DNA from: Torymus aiolomorphi
Taxonomy: Eukaryota > Arthropoda > Insecta > Hymenoptera > Torymidae
Assembly: GCA_036365515.1 (NCBI GenBank)
Contig: CM070874.1
Coordinates: 209,368,297-209,432,296 of the forward strand
Direction of reading: 5' to 3'
Length of the DNA: 64,000 nt
Positions 25,301-34,241 of the stretch are shown here, in pieces (the first letter of the stretch is position 1; each line of letters starts with the position of its first letter). The notes below the pieces were generated by a model. It was not told the origin of the DNA. It made no database searches and was given only the letters and a program-made list of their open reading frames with translations. Made by a program: the position numbers and the translations under genes.

Positions 25301-26325
25301 GGAGGAGTAACACTTTTTCATAGGAGTGACAATTTTTTGTAGGGGGAGTGACACTTTTTCATACGAGGAGTGACAACTTTTCAAAGGAGGAGTAACACTT
25401 TTTCAAAGAATGTGTCATAGGAGTGACACGTTTTCATAGAATGTGTGATAGGAGTGACACTTTTTCGTAGGAGGAGTGACACTTTTTCATAGGAGGCATC
25501 ATAGTAGTAACACTTTTTCCTAAAATGTGTCATAGGAGTAACGCTTTTTCCTAAAATCTGTCATAGGAGTAACACTTTTTCATAAGAAGAGTAACACTTT
25601 TTCCTAAAATGTGTCATAGGAGTAAAACTTTTTCCTAAAATGTGTCATAGGAGTAACGCTTTTTCGTAGAATGTGTTATAGGAGTGACACTTTTCCATAG
25701 GAGGAGTGACACTTTTTCATAGAAGGAGTAACAACTTAGGAGGAGTGACACTTTTTCAAAGAATGCGTCATAGGAGTGACACTTTTCACAGAAGGAGTAG
25801 CGCTTTTCGCCAAATGTATCATAGGAGTGATACTTTTTCATAGGAGGAGTGACACCTTTTCAAAGGAGGAGTAACACTTTTTCATAGGAGTGTCACATTT
25901 TCATAGAATGTGTTATAGGAGTGACACTTTTTCATAGGAGGAGTAGCGCTTTTCGCAAAATGCGTCATAGGAGTGATGCTTTTTCGTAGAATGTGTCATA
26001 GGAGTGACACTTTTCCATAGGAGGAGTGACACTTTTTCATAGGAGTAACACTTTTTCATAGGAGAAGTGACACTTTTTAATAGATTGCATCATAGGAGTG
26101 ACACCTTTTCATAGGGAGAGTAATACTTTTTTATAGAATGTGTCATAGAAGTGACACTTTTCCATTGGAGGAGTGACACTTTTTCATAGAAGGAGTAACA
26201 CTTTTTTCTAAAATGTGTCGTAGGAGTGATACTTTTGCATATGAGGAGTAGCGCTTTTCGCAAAATCTGTCATAGGAGTGACACCTTTTCTCCAAACGCG
26301 AAAGGTTTGGCACTAAAGTTTTGCA
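22368..26325. mobile_element. Giant foldback element made of a short minisatellite
   Basis: The outer ends are reverse complements. The left begins GCAAAACTTTAGTGCCAACC and the right ends GGTTTGGCACTAAAGTTTTGC. In the left arm (22400-23165) the unit reads AGTGTCACTCCTATGA. In the right arm (23315-26325) it reads as the complement, TCATAGGAGTGACACTTTTT, with unit size near 20 bp and many variants. A unique core at about 23170-23310 separates the arms. The arms are unequal (about 0.8 and 3.0 kb). The right arm also shows a higher-order duplication: the text at about 23860-24650 recurs at about 24780-25680. The Lys/Cys/His/Ser-rich frames are artefacts. Confidence 0.8.
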
Positions 26326-26411
26326 TTATCATAAGTATTGTTTCCGAAAGCGAGCATGTTAAAAGGTACTGGTTGCCTGTTGATTCAGATGGACTACCAA
26401 CCCCATATCAA

Positions 26412-26420
<9 letters not shown>
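26326..26420. other. Short unique spacer
   Basis: Unique sequence between the foldback element and the AT microsatellite, with no supported feature. Confidence 0.5.

Positions 26421-26503
<83 letters not shown>
26421..26503. repeat. (AT)n microsatellite
   Basis: An uninterrupted AT dinucleotide tract of about 83 bp just upstream of the Polinton-like cluster. Confidence 0.97.
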
Positions 26504-26506
<3 letters not shown>

Positions 26507-26603
26507 AAAATAAAATAAAATTATCATTAGTCAGAGTTCAGCTGAAGTGTTGATACATAAACACCTCAGATTTTGTCTTATGTGTGCCGCGAACGGATTT
26601 GAC

Positions 26604-26640
26604 TATAAATAACAGCTGCAGCTTTAATATATGTTTAGTT
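26604..26640 (+). promoter_or_regulatory. TATA box and initiator-like motif of the first cluster gene
   Basis: TATAAATA lies at 26604-26611 and an initiator-like TTAGTTCG has its A at 26637, 33 bp downstream. The ATG follows at 26666. The spacing fits an RNA polymerase II core promoter. Confidence 0.6.
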
Positions 26641-26665
26641 CGAACTGAACTCTGAAAGCATAAAC

Positions 26666-27789
26666 ATGGCATATCCTCAGCGAGAAGCGGATAATCTTCG
26701 TATATTCAGAGATGCTATCAAGCAAAAATCTATGTCTTTGAAGAGCATCATCGACAATTCTCTCGATGATGTGAGAAATGATGTCTCTTATTTAAAGATG
26801 ACGGCAGATTTAGATAGTATTGATAGTGTTCCATATACCAGTGCTGTTGACGCTGATAAGAAAATGGTTTCACTTGTCAAGAAATACTTATCCAAGCTCA
26901 AACGTAATTCAAAGAGGTATCTTGATAATGTATACGGTGTTTACAAAAAAGCAAATATTCTTATGATTGGTAATTCGCCAATAGAGTTTGAAGGTAACAT
27001 CGTGAAAGTATGCGGTGCAACTTTCCAACTGACTGAGGGCTTATTACAGTTGCTGTTTAGAAAAAATCCTGATGGAAATCGCATTAATTCACCTGATTTG
27101 GAAAATTATAGAATGATCATAGTAAGTTCATGTGCTCATAAAAAGCTGCACTGCGCAAATGAGTCGATTCGGAAACTAAAAAGTAAAAATTTTATAATTT
27201 TATTTCACCAATGTTCGAACAATCGTCAAGAGTATTTCCAGGATCGAAAGATGCCCTTTCTGAAGTTAAAAGTGCTAGTAATCTAATGGGAGAGAAATAT
27301 AAGACTACCGAGCGAAAAGAATCTGCAGTGGTAGCCAAATTGAAGGTCAATCCTCCAAATCTCACAACTGTCAATCAAGAAAATTCTCAAATTGACTCTC
27401 ATTCTCTAGTGGAAACTGCCAATAACGTGAATAATTATTACAAAGCTTATCATTCTAATAAAGATGCATCTGATTTCTCAACCAATAAAAATTCATCGAG
27501 AAAACTTTGGAAAGAAAAACATGACAAATGTAAAATAAAAAATAAGGACTTGATTAATTGGAAATGTAAATGGAAAAAAAGACTGTGGCCTAGTGATGAT
27601 GAGGAGGAAGAAGTTGTTTCATCATTGCAAGACAATATTGCAACTGCATATGAATTCAATGTCTGGGATGACCCTAACAAATTAGTTGACCGTCTTCGAG
27701 TACTCATTGTTGAGCAAAATATGGTAAATAACTCTGCAGAAATCTATTTTATTATTAATGAACTTCGTGAGGCAAGGCTCATATATTAA
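26666..27789 (+). pseudogene. Polinton/Maverick-associated protein of unknown function, one frameshift
   Basis: Two overlapping frames form one gene. The first, 26666-27286, starts MAYPQREADNLRIF. It carries ANILMIGNSPIEFEGN near residue 95, then ATFQLTEGLLQLLF and DLENYRMIIVSSCAHKK. The second runs from about 27190 to 27789. It starts near FISPMFEQ and ends WDDPNKLVDRLRVLIVEQ followed by IINELREARLIY. From memory, the order IGxxxIxF, GTxGLxELL, DLxxYxxI and the closing WDDPNELV...ELREA box belong to an uncharacterised insect family (I recall DUF8207) linked to Polintons. Its function is unknown. The phase change falls in an A/T run near 27190, so it may be real decay or a base error. An acidic SDDEEEEV stretch precedes the last domain. 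ATTAAA overlaps the stop, and the shared 3' double hairpin follows. Confidence 0.7.
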
Positions 27790-27815
27790 ATGGTAAGGGA
27801 ATGTTGATTGATTGG

Positions 27816-27871
27816 GATGTAATTGTATGTGGTTGTACCTCACAGGTGGGAACGATCGCTGGGGCTCTCAC
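27816..27871 (+). promoter_or_regulatory. 3' double-hairpin element, copy 1
   Basis: Hairpin 1: GATGTA at 27816-27821 pairs with TACCTC at 27836-27841 with one mismatch, around a 14-nt GT-rich loop. Linker ACAG. Hairpin 2: GTGGGAAC at 27846-27853 pairs with GCTCTCAC at 27864-27871 with one G-U and one mismatch, around the 10-nt loop GATCGCTGGG. It starts 27 nt after the stop codon and is followed by TTTAAAAA. The geometry equals that of copies 3 and 4. Confidence 0.7.
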
Positions 27872-28122
27872 CATTTAAAAATACAAATTTTTTAGGTTAG
27901 CATACATAGATGTCTGGAAAAGCCAGCGTAGTAGTTGCTCAGCTGACCGCTAGGTTGCTTTAATATGAAAGTACTCTCGCAAGCGGTTAGGCGAGGCTTC
28001 GGTTATATCAGCCTGCTGAGGTTTTCATCAAATAATAATGGATTAAACTTTCCAATAATCAATCATCAGGTCACAACCTGCCTTCTGATTGGTTGAAGTA
28101 GCATACAGCGCGATCATACATA

Positions 28123-28611
28123 ATGGAGTACGTCGTAGACATGCAGGGCTTCAAGCAACCAGTGAACGATTTCATTCTCAAGGAACTCGCCATACTTCCT
28201 CTAGACGACAAATCAGAACCTCTGGTGCTCATGTTTCGAGAGCCGTATCCATGGCGTCGACTTACGGACAAGTACCGACGCGAGAATACATGGTTGGAGC
28301 ATTGCTATCACGGTCTTGCCTGGAAATCTGGAGACATTCTCTAGACTGACGTGGAGAAAATCATTCGAGATAGTCTGTATGATGCAACGAAGGTATTTGT
28401 CCATGGTGAAGTCAGGAGAGAGTGGTTAAGACGCTTCAAAGTCCACGCTATCGACGTCATCGAGTACGGTTATCCAGGCTTTGACGAGCCTAACAAGGCG
28501 GTGACTGTTTGCACCAATCAGAATGGAGCATACAAAGCTGCGTGTGCACTTCACAACGTCAAGCTGACGAAAATTTTTTACTTCAAATACATACATATGG
28601 ATTATGAATAA
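28123..28611 (+). pseudogene. Cluster family protein (MEYVVD family), copy 1, with in-frame TAG
   Basis: The frame starts MEYVVDMQGFKQPVNDF. It runs 73 codons to TAG at 28342-28344 and continues in the same phase to 28611, about 162 codons in all. It aligns along its whole length with the gene at 29541: VLKE/VFKE-type strand, RWLE-like NTWLEHCYHGLAWKSGD, an EWL segment, and a C-terminal CAL-x-NV. I recall many members of this family in insect genomes, often near Polinton genes; none is characterised to my knowledge. Spacing of H and C residues in the better paralogue faintly resembles the RNase-H-like MAEL domain. Here the expected His between the two Cys is replaced by Asn, so this copy looks decayed. 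No TATA box is seen; a CCAAT box in inverted form (ATTGG) lies near 28089. AATAAA is at 28620-28625. Confidence 0.65.
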
Positions 28612-28632
28612 ACTCTATTAATAAATGATGGA

Positions 28633-28672
28633 GAGGTAATGTACCTCACAGGTGATGGTTGGGGCTCTTATC
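28633..28672 (+). promoter_or_regulatory. 3' double-hairpin element, copy 2 (partly deleted)
   Basis: Hairpin 1 is perfect (GAGGTA at 28633-28638 with TACCTC at 28642-28647), but its loop is only ATG. The ACAG linker is kept. Most of the 5' strand of hairpin 2 is missing: GTG is joined directly to the loop ATGGTTGGG, and then GCTCTTATCA follows. It lies 21 nt after the stop and 7 nt after AATAAA. Confidence 0.65.
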
Positions 28673-28877
28673 ATTAAAAAAAATTTACCGTTCGATGCTC
28701 CACGAATTCCCGCCGGAATGGTGAAAATTTTGTCCAGCTTCTTAAATTTCCCGCTCTTTCAAATTACCCGCCATTTTGTATTTCCCACTCTGTCGCTAAA
28801 TTAGATTTCTAACTTATCAATCGTTGGTAATGATAGCATGGTGGAGAGAGCGCTCGCGCGCGGTGGTGGAGAGTGCT
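28673..28877. other. Intergenic spacer of the cluster
   Basis: No frame or repeat stands out. GAGAGCGCTCGCGCGCGG near 28845 resembles GC-rich text in the promoter at 29.4 kb. Confidence 0.4.
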
Positions 28878-29020
28878 AGTATGTATAGTATATGTAGTAT
28901 ACATAGTATATACAGCATACACAGCATATATAGTTCATATAGTATATGCATTATACATAGTATATGTAGTATACATAGCATATACAGCATATACAGTATA
29001 CGTAGTTCACATAGTATATA
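28878..29020. repeat. TATAC/TAGTA short tandem repeat
   Basis: Irregular repeats of AGTATA and CATAGTATAC-like units. A longer array of the same kind stands at 34634-35080, on the other side of the cluster's last gene. Confidence 0.8.
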
Positions 29021-29188
29021 ATGCATTCATTGTATGTAAAAGTTAATGTATTACAATTACCGATGGAGATAATCAGCTCTGTCAGTAAGGTAGAAATACC
29101 GTAGGGTTCGTAATTAATAAGCTGAGACGTGAAGAAACTTGTCTAAATTTCGTACCTCCCCTTTTATATTTCGGATCGTGGTGTTCGA

Positions 29189-29538
29189 CCAATCAGAGAG
29201 CTCCATGCCATTTTTCCAAGAATTCTATTGGATGTTTGAAATTGCGTCAACCAATCAGAGAACTCCGTGCAGGTCTCAACCTGTTCAAACCGTTTTTCCA
29301 AGAATTCTGTGAAGGTTTGAAGATGCGTCAGCCAATCAGAGAGCTCTGTGCAGGTCTCAACCTGTCGAAACCGTTTTTCCAAGAATTCTATGCAGGTCAG
29401 CGAGCTCCATGGGGGCGGGGCTTGGTAGGGAGCGCGGTGGTGGGGGTAGAGCGCTCTGTACAGAGCGCTCGCTGCAGAGCGGTGGGGGAAGGTCCGCGAG
29501 GGTATATAAGCGGCGTATCGAGTCGAGAAGCTCATTCG
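29189..29538 (+). promoter_or_regulatory. Composite promoter: three CCAAT repeats, GC box, palindrome, TATA, initiator
   Basis: CCAATCAGAG occurs at 29189, 29251 and 29332 within imperfect repeats that also share CCGTTTTTCCAAGAATTCT. A GC box GGGGGCGGGGCTT starts at 29411. A perfect 22-bp palindrome spans 29449-29470 (half-site GAGCGCTCTGT). TATATAAG lies at 29503-29510, and the initiator-like TCATTCG at 29532-29538 has its A 31 bp downstream of the TATA start. The ATG is at 29541. The same TATATAAG and TCATTCG pair recurs at 30560. Confidence 0.7.
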
Positions 29539-29540
29539 CC

Positions 29541-30201
29541 ATGGAGTACGTGGTGGACGTGCCGGGCCTCAAGGCCGCTGACAACGAGTTCGTCTTCAAG
29601 GAGGTGGCCATCGCTGCCGTAGAGGATGATGCTACACCGTGGATGTACAGCTTCAAATCTCCGCACCGTTGGGACGATCTACCGAGTGAGTGCAAGAGCA
29701 CGAATCGCTGGCTGGAGTTGAACTATCATGGCATATCCTGGAGCTCTGGCGAAATCCCGTACACGAAGCTGGTGGAGAGTGTACAGTATGGTTTGATAGA
29801 CGCGAAGAAGGTGTACGTCAAGGGGATGGAGAAGAAGAGGTGGTTGCAGGATATATTGTTAAATACATAAGTATACTTACCTCATAGATAATCTTTGTTT
29901 ACTTTACCAAACGTAATTTTGTAGAACTATATGCAACGTCGAGGAGATGGGCTGTCCTTCGCTGCAGACGCTAAACCGAGAGGAGCCATATATACAGTGT
30001 ACATATCATACCTTGGAATATGGCAACTGCGCCGTTCAGAACGTGTTCGCATTGAAAAAGTGGATACTTGACAGCAGCAGCAGCAGACCAGAGTCATCGA
30101 TTGGCAGCTTCTACGTGAGCGCCGATGACAACGCCGTGGATGAAGTGGATTTAAGTCAATGTAAACCTCTACACGTAATGTTAAGTGGAATGTATAATTA
30201 A
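29541..30201 (+). CDS. Cluster family protein (MEYVVD family), copy 2, split by a 67-nt intron-like segment
   Basis: Exon-like part 1 runs from 29541 to about 29857, starting MEYVVDVPGLKAADNEFVFK. It contains WDDLPSECKSTNRWLELNYH, GISWSSGEIPY and VYVKGMEKKRWLQDI. Part 2 runs from about 29925 to 30201 with CNVEEMGCPSLQTL and CTYH-x6-CAVQNVFALKKW. The intervening 29858-29924 begins GTTAAA, is AT-rich, ends TTTTGTAG, and contains a stop if not removed. Splicing there would keep phase. The uninterrupted paralogue at 28123 shows the ancestral join. The C-x2-H-x6-C group plus an upstream His is reminiscent of the MAEL domain (RNase-H-like, EHHCHC residues), which is only a suggestion. The function is unknown. 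Whether it is expressed cannot be told. AATAAA overlaps the stop codon. Confidence 0.65.
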
Positions 30202-30218
30202 TAAAATGTAATAATGGA

Positions 30219-30275
30219 GAGGTAATTGTATGTCGTTGTACCTCATAGGTGGGAGCGATGGTTGGGGCTCCCACT
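30219..30275 (+). promoter_or_regulatory. 3' double-hairpin element, copy 3 (best preserved)
   Basis: Hairpin 1: GAGGTA (30219-30224) pairs perfectly with TACCTC (30239-30244) around the 14-nt loop ATTGTATGTCGTTG. Linker ATAG. Hairpin 2: GTGGGAGC (30249-30256) pairs perfectly with GCTCCCAC (30267-30274) around GATGGTTGGG, and one extra G-U pair can close it. It lies 18 nt after the stop and 14 nt after AATAAA (30200-30205), and is followed by ATTTAAAAAAA. Confidence 0.75.
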
Positions 30276-30559
30276 ATTTAAAAAAATAAAAAATTGTTAC
30301 TCTATAAATTTTGAATTCCCGCCTCTGTCGGATAGATGGAAACGGCGAAACGGACAAAATTTTAGGACTTGTAATATGACTTTATTGGTCGATAATGGAT
30401 TAATAAATTCATATCTACGTTAATTTTTAAACTTTCGCGCGCGCTTCCACTCTCTGATGGTCTGCTATGAAGAGAGAGGGAGTTTCTTGGAAATTCGTCT
30501 GCTTAAGAAAATGTGCACTCCTGATAGTGAAAACCCATATAATGTAATGCAAGTTTGGG

Positions 30560-30593
30560 TATATAAGGAGCAGAGGATAAAAAATTATCATTC
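30560..30593 (+). promoter_or_regulatory. TATA box and initiator of the split acidic gene
   Basis: TATATAAG at 30560-30567 and TCATTCG at 30588-30594 have the same spacing (30 bp to the A) and the same words as the promoter at 29503. The ATG follows at 30612. The surroundings otherwise differ, so the two core promoters look like members of one class. Confidence 0.7.
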
Positions 30594-30660
30594 GTCACTC
30601 AGTCAAGCAAGATGCCACCTTTAGAAGTGATTCCCTGCCAGACCTGGTTCGCAGCCGCCG

Positions 30661-33600
30661 CACAGTGGGCTAAAATCCGATTTTTTTTTTCAAAATAAAA
30701 TAACTCCACACAGAAGCCACCAATTTGGATGATTTTTGTTTCTACTTATAGCAAATTAAATGTAGATTAGAGGAAAAATAAAGAAAATTGTTAAATAAAT
30801 TTTATAACCTCCAAATTCAACAAGAAACATAGGTATTTTTCAAAATTTTGTAGGAAACCGTATTTAAGTTTCAGAAAAATGTTTCTTTTTGGGAAATATG
30901 TTGCCTCCTGAGTTCATCCATGTATAATATATAACCCCTACACCTGTGAACCATAACCTAAACACCTTGCAGATGAATACTTCGCCGCAAAGTCAGGTTA
31001 ATACGATAATCTGTAATGAACTATGACTTTGTAAGGTATTTATGACAAAATAAGTGATCTGTAACATTAAAAACTTATAATGACCATAACCTAAACCATT
31101 TTACAAATTAGCTTATTATTTTTATATAGAAAAAAAGTAATTCCACACAGAAACCACCGATTCGGATGATTTATGTTTTTACTTACAGCTAATTGAATGT
31201 AGATTAGGGGAAAAATAAAGAGTATTGTCAAATCAATTATTATAACCTCCAAACTCTACAAGAAACATACGTATTTATCAAAATTTTGTAGGAAACCGTA
31301 TTTAAGTTTTAGAAATATGATTCATTTTGGGAATAATGTCGCCTCCTGCGTTCATCTATGTATAATATATAACCTCTACACCTAAGAAACATAACCTAAC
31401 AGCTCCACGTGGAATACTTCGCCGCAAAGACATGTTAATATGATAATCTGTCATGCACTATGACTTTGTGAGGTAGTTATGAAAAATTAAGTGATCTGTA
31501 ACATTAATAACTTTTAATTACCATAACCTAATACTTTTTACCGATTAGCTTATTAATTCGATTTAGAAAAAAGTTATTCCAGACAGGAACCACCGATTCG
31601 GATGATTTTTGTTTTTACTTACAGCTAATTGAATGTAGATTAGGGGAAAAATAAAGTATTGTCAAATCAATTATTATAACCTTTATAACCTCCAAACTCT
31701 ACAAGAAACATACGTATTTATCAAAATTTTGTAGGAAACCGTATTTAAGTCTTAGAAAAATGATTCATTTTGGGAATAATGTTGCCTCCTGCGTTCATCT
31801 ATGTATAATATATAACCTCTACACCTAAGAAACATAACCTAACAACTCTACGTGGAATATTTCGCCGCAAAGTCAGGTTAATACGATAATCTGTAATGCA
31901 CTATGACTTTGCAAGGTATTTATGACAAAGTAAGTGATCTGTAACATTAATAACTTTTAATGACCATAACCTAAAACTTTTTACCGTTTAGCTTATTATT
32001 TGGATTTAGAGAAAAAGTAACTGCAGACAGAAACCACCGATTCGGATGATTTTTGTTTGTACTTACATTTAATTGAATGTAGATTAGGGGAAAAATGAAG
32101 AGTATTTTCAAATAAATTTTTATAACCTCCAAACTGTACGAGAAACATTTTTTCTAAATTTTTCTAAATTTGGTTGAAAACTGTATTTATGTTTTAGAAA
32201 AATGATTCTTAGTGGTAAAAATGTTTACTTCTGAGTTCGTCCATATATAATATATTACCATTAGACCTGTGAACATCAAGGAGCGCGGGCGCGCTCCGAA
32301 GGCAAGTATAGAAGAAGCCTGAAGGAACGACCCGCACTACATATACATTGAAAGTTATAGTGCATTACAGATTATCGTATTAACCTCACTTTGCGGCGAA
32401 GTATTCATCTTCAAGTTGTTAGGTTATGGTTCATAGGTGTAGAGATTATATATTATACATAGATTAACGCAGGAGGCAACATTATTCCTAAAAAGAATCA
32501 TTTTTCTAAAACTTAAATACGGTTTCCTACCAAATTTAAAAAATAAGTATGTTTCTTGTAGAGTTTGGAGGTTATAATAATTAATTTGACAATACTCTTT
32601 ATTTTTCCCTAATCCACATTCAATTAGCTGTAAGTACAAACAAAAATCATCCGAATCAGTGGTTCCTGTCTGGAATAACTTTTTTCTAAATCGAAATAAT
32701 AAGCTAATCGGTAAAAATTATTAGGATATGATCATTAAAAGTTTTTAATATTACAGATCACTTAATTTTTCATAACTATCTCACAAAGTCATAGTGCATG
32801 ACAGATTATCATATTAACATGTCTTTGCGGCGAAGTATTCCACGTAGAGCTGTTAGATTATGTTTCTTAGGTGTAGAGGTTATATATTATACATAGATGA
32901 ACGCAGGAGGCAACATTATTCCCAAAATGAATCATTTTTCTAAAACTTAAATACGATTTCCTACAAAATTTTGATAAATAGGTATGTTTCTTGTAGAGTT
33001 TGGAGGTTATAATAATTGATTTGACAATACTCTTTATTTTTCCCCTAATCTACATTCAATTAGCTGTAAGTAAAAACAAAAATCATCCGAATCGGTGGTT
33101 CCTGTCTGGAATAACTTTTTCTAAATCGAATTAATAAGCTAATCGGTAAAAAGTATTGGGATATGATCATTAAAAGTTTTTAATATTACAGATCACTTAA
33201 TTTTTCATAACTAACTTACAAAGTCATAGTGCATTATAGATTATCATATTAACATGTCTTTGCGGCGAAGTATTCAACGTAGTTGTTAGGTTATGGTTCA
33301 AAGGTGTAGGGGTTATATATTATACATGGAGGAATTCAGGGGCAACATTTTTCAAAAAAGAATCATTTTTCTGAAACTTAAATACGGTTTCCTACAAAAT
33401 TTTGAAAAATACCTATGTTTCTTGTAGAGTTTGGAGGTTATAATAATTGATTTGACAATACTCTTCACTTTTCCCTAATCTACATTTAATTAGCTATAAG
33501 TACAAAAAAAAATCATCCGAATCGGTGGTTTCTGTGTGGAATTACTTTTTTTCTAAATCAAAATAATAAGCTAATCTCTAAAAAGGTTTAGGTTATGGTC

Positions 33601-34022
33601 ATTAAAACTTTGTAATGTTACAGATCACTTATTTTGTCACAAATACTTTACGAAGTTATAGTGCATTACAGATTATCGTATTAACCTGACTTTGCTGCGA
33701 AGTGTTCATCTTCAAGTTGTTAGGTTATGGTTCACAGGTATAGAGATTATATATTATGCATGGATGTACAGAGGAGGCAACATTTATCCCAAAAAGAATC
33801 ATTTTTCTATAACTTAAATACGATTTTCTACAAAATTTAGAAAAATACCTATGTTTCTTATTGAATTTGGAGGTTATAAAAATTTATTTAACAATTTTCT
33901 TTATTTTTCCTCTAATCTACATTTAATTTGCTATAAGTAGAAGTAAAAATCATCCAAATCGGTGGCTTCTGTGTGGAGTTATTTTATTTTGAAAAAAAAA
34001 AATCGGGTTTTAGCCCACTGTG
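30661..34022. mobile_element. 3.36-kb foldback element with about 435-bp tandem repeats in each arm
   Basis: The termini are CACAGTGGGCTAAAA at the left and its exact complement at the right, with 5-bp duplications CGCCG at 30656-30660 and 34023-34027. Each arm contains about four tandem copies of a unit near 435 bp. Its landmark ACC-CCGATTCGGATGATTT recurs at about 30715, 31155, 31590 and 32035, and inverted at about 32650, 33085, 33515 and 33955. The centre (about 32275-32353) is a distinct 79-bp sequence also found at 49.8 kb. No transposase is present. The superfamily is not assigned from termini and duplication length alone. Confidence 0.85.
32275..32353 (+). repeat. About 80-bp dispersed repeat, copy 1
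   Basis: Begins ATCAAGGAGCGCGGGCGCGC, contains TATAGAAGAAGCCT and CGACCC, and ends CTACATATACATTGAAA. A second copy stands at 49826-49907. It forms the asymmetric centre of the foldback element. Confidence 0.75.
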
Positions 34023-34241
34023 CGCCGAGGAGGAGATGGAGGTTGAGGAGGAGAGCGAGGATGAACTGCTTCCAGATGGTTAGTGGAGCGAGCAGTTATT
34101 CCTCTCTCTTTCCTCAATTCCCATCGCGAGGATGACGGTATGGTTGCGATCCTGGTCGAAGAGCCTGGAGGATGCTTCGGGTATACTTTACACCCGCAGA
34201 TCATCGACTTGACTGAGGACGAGTAAAAAGGGAAAAAATGG

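Larger units (their letters stand above)
30612..34226 (+). pseudogene. Small acidic gene split by a foldback element; SUMO-interacting-like C-terminus
   Basis: The first 16 codons (MPPLEVIPCQTWFAA...) end at 30660, where a 3.36-kb element with a CGCCG duplication is inserted. Reading resumes at 34028 in the same phase after one target copy is discounted. It gives a highly acidic run (EEEMEVEEESEDELL), then a TAG at 34081. Another phase continues to 34226 with EDDGMVAILVEEPGGCFGY and the end QIIDLTEDE. IIDLTED is a textbook SUMO-interacting motif: hydrophobic core plus acidic flank. At least two lesions (the insertion and a later frameshift) disable the gene. It has a TATA promoter and the shared 3' double hairpin. 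The family is not recognised. A cluster gene that once engaged host SUMO or ubiquitin pathways is inference. Confidence 0.55.

Noticed and set aside
22894..25841. Lys/Cys/His-rich frames that could be mistaken for zinc-finger proteins
   Set aside because: They are translations of the minisatellite unit; the regular C and H spacing is imposed by the repeat.
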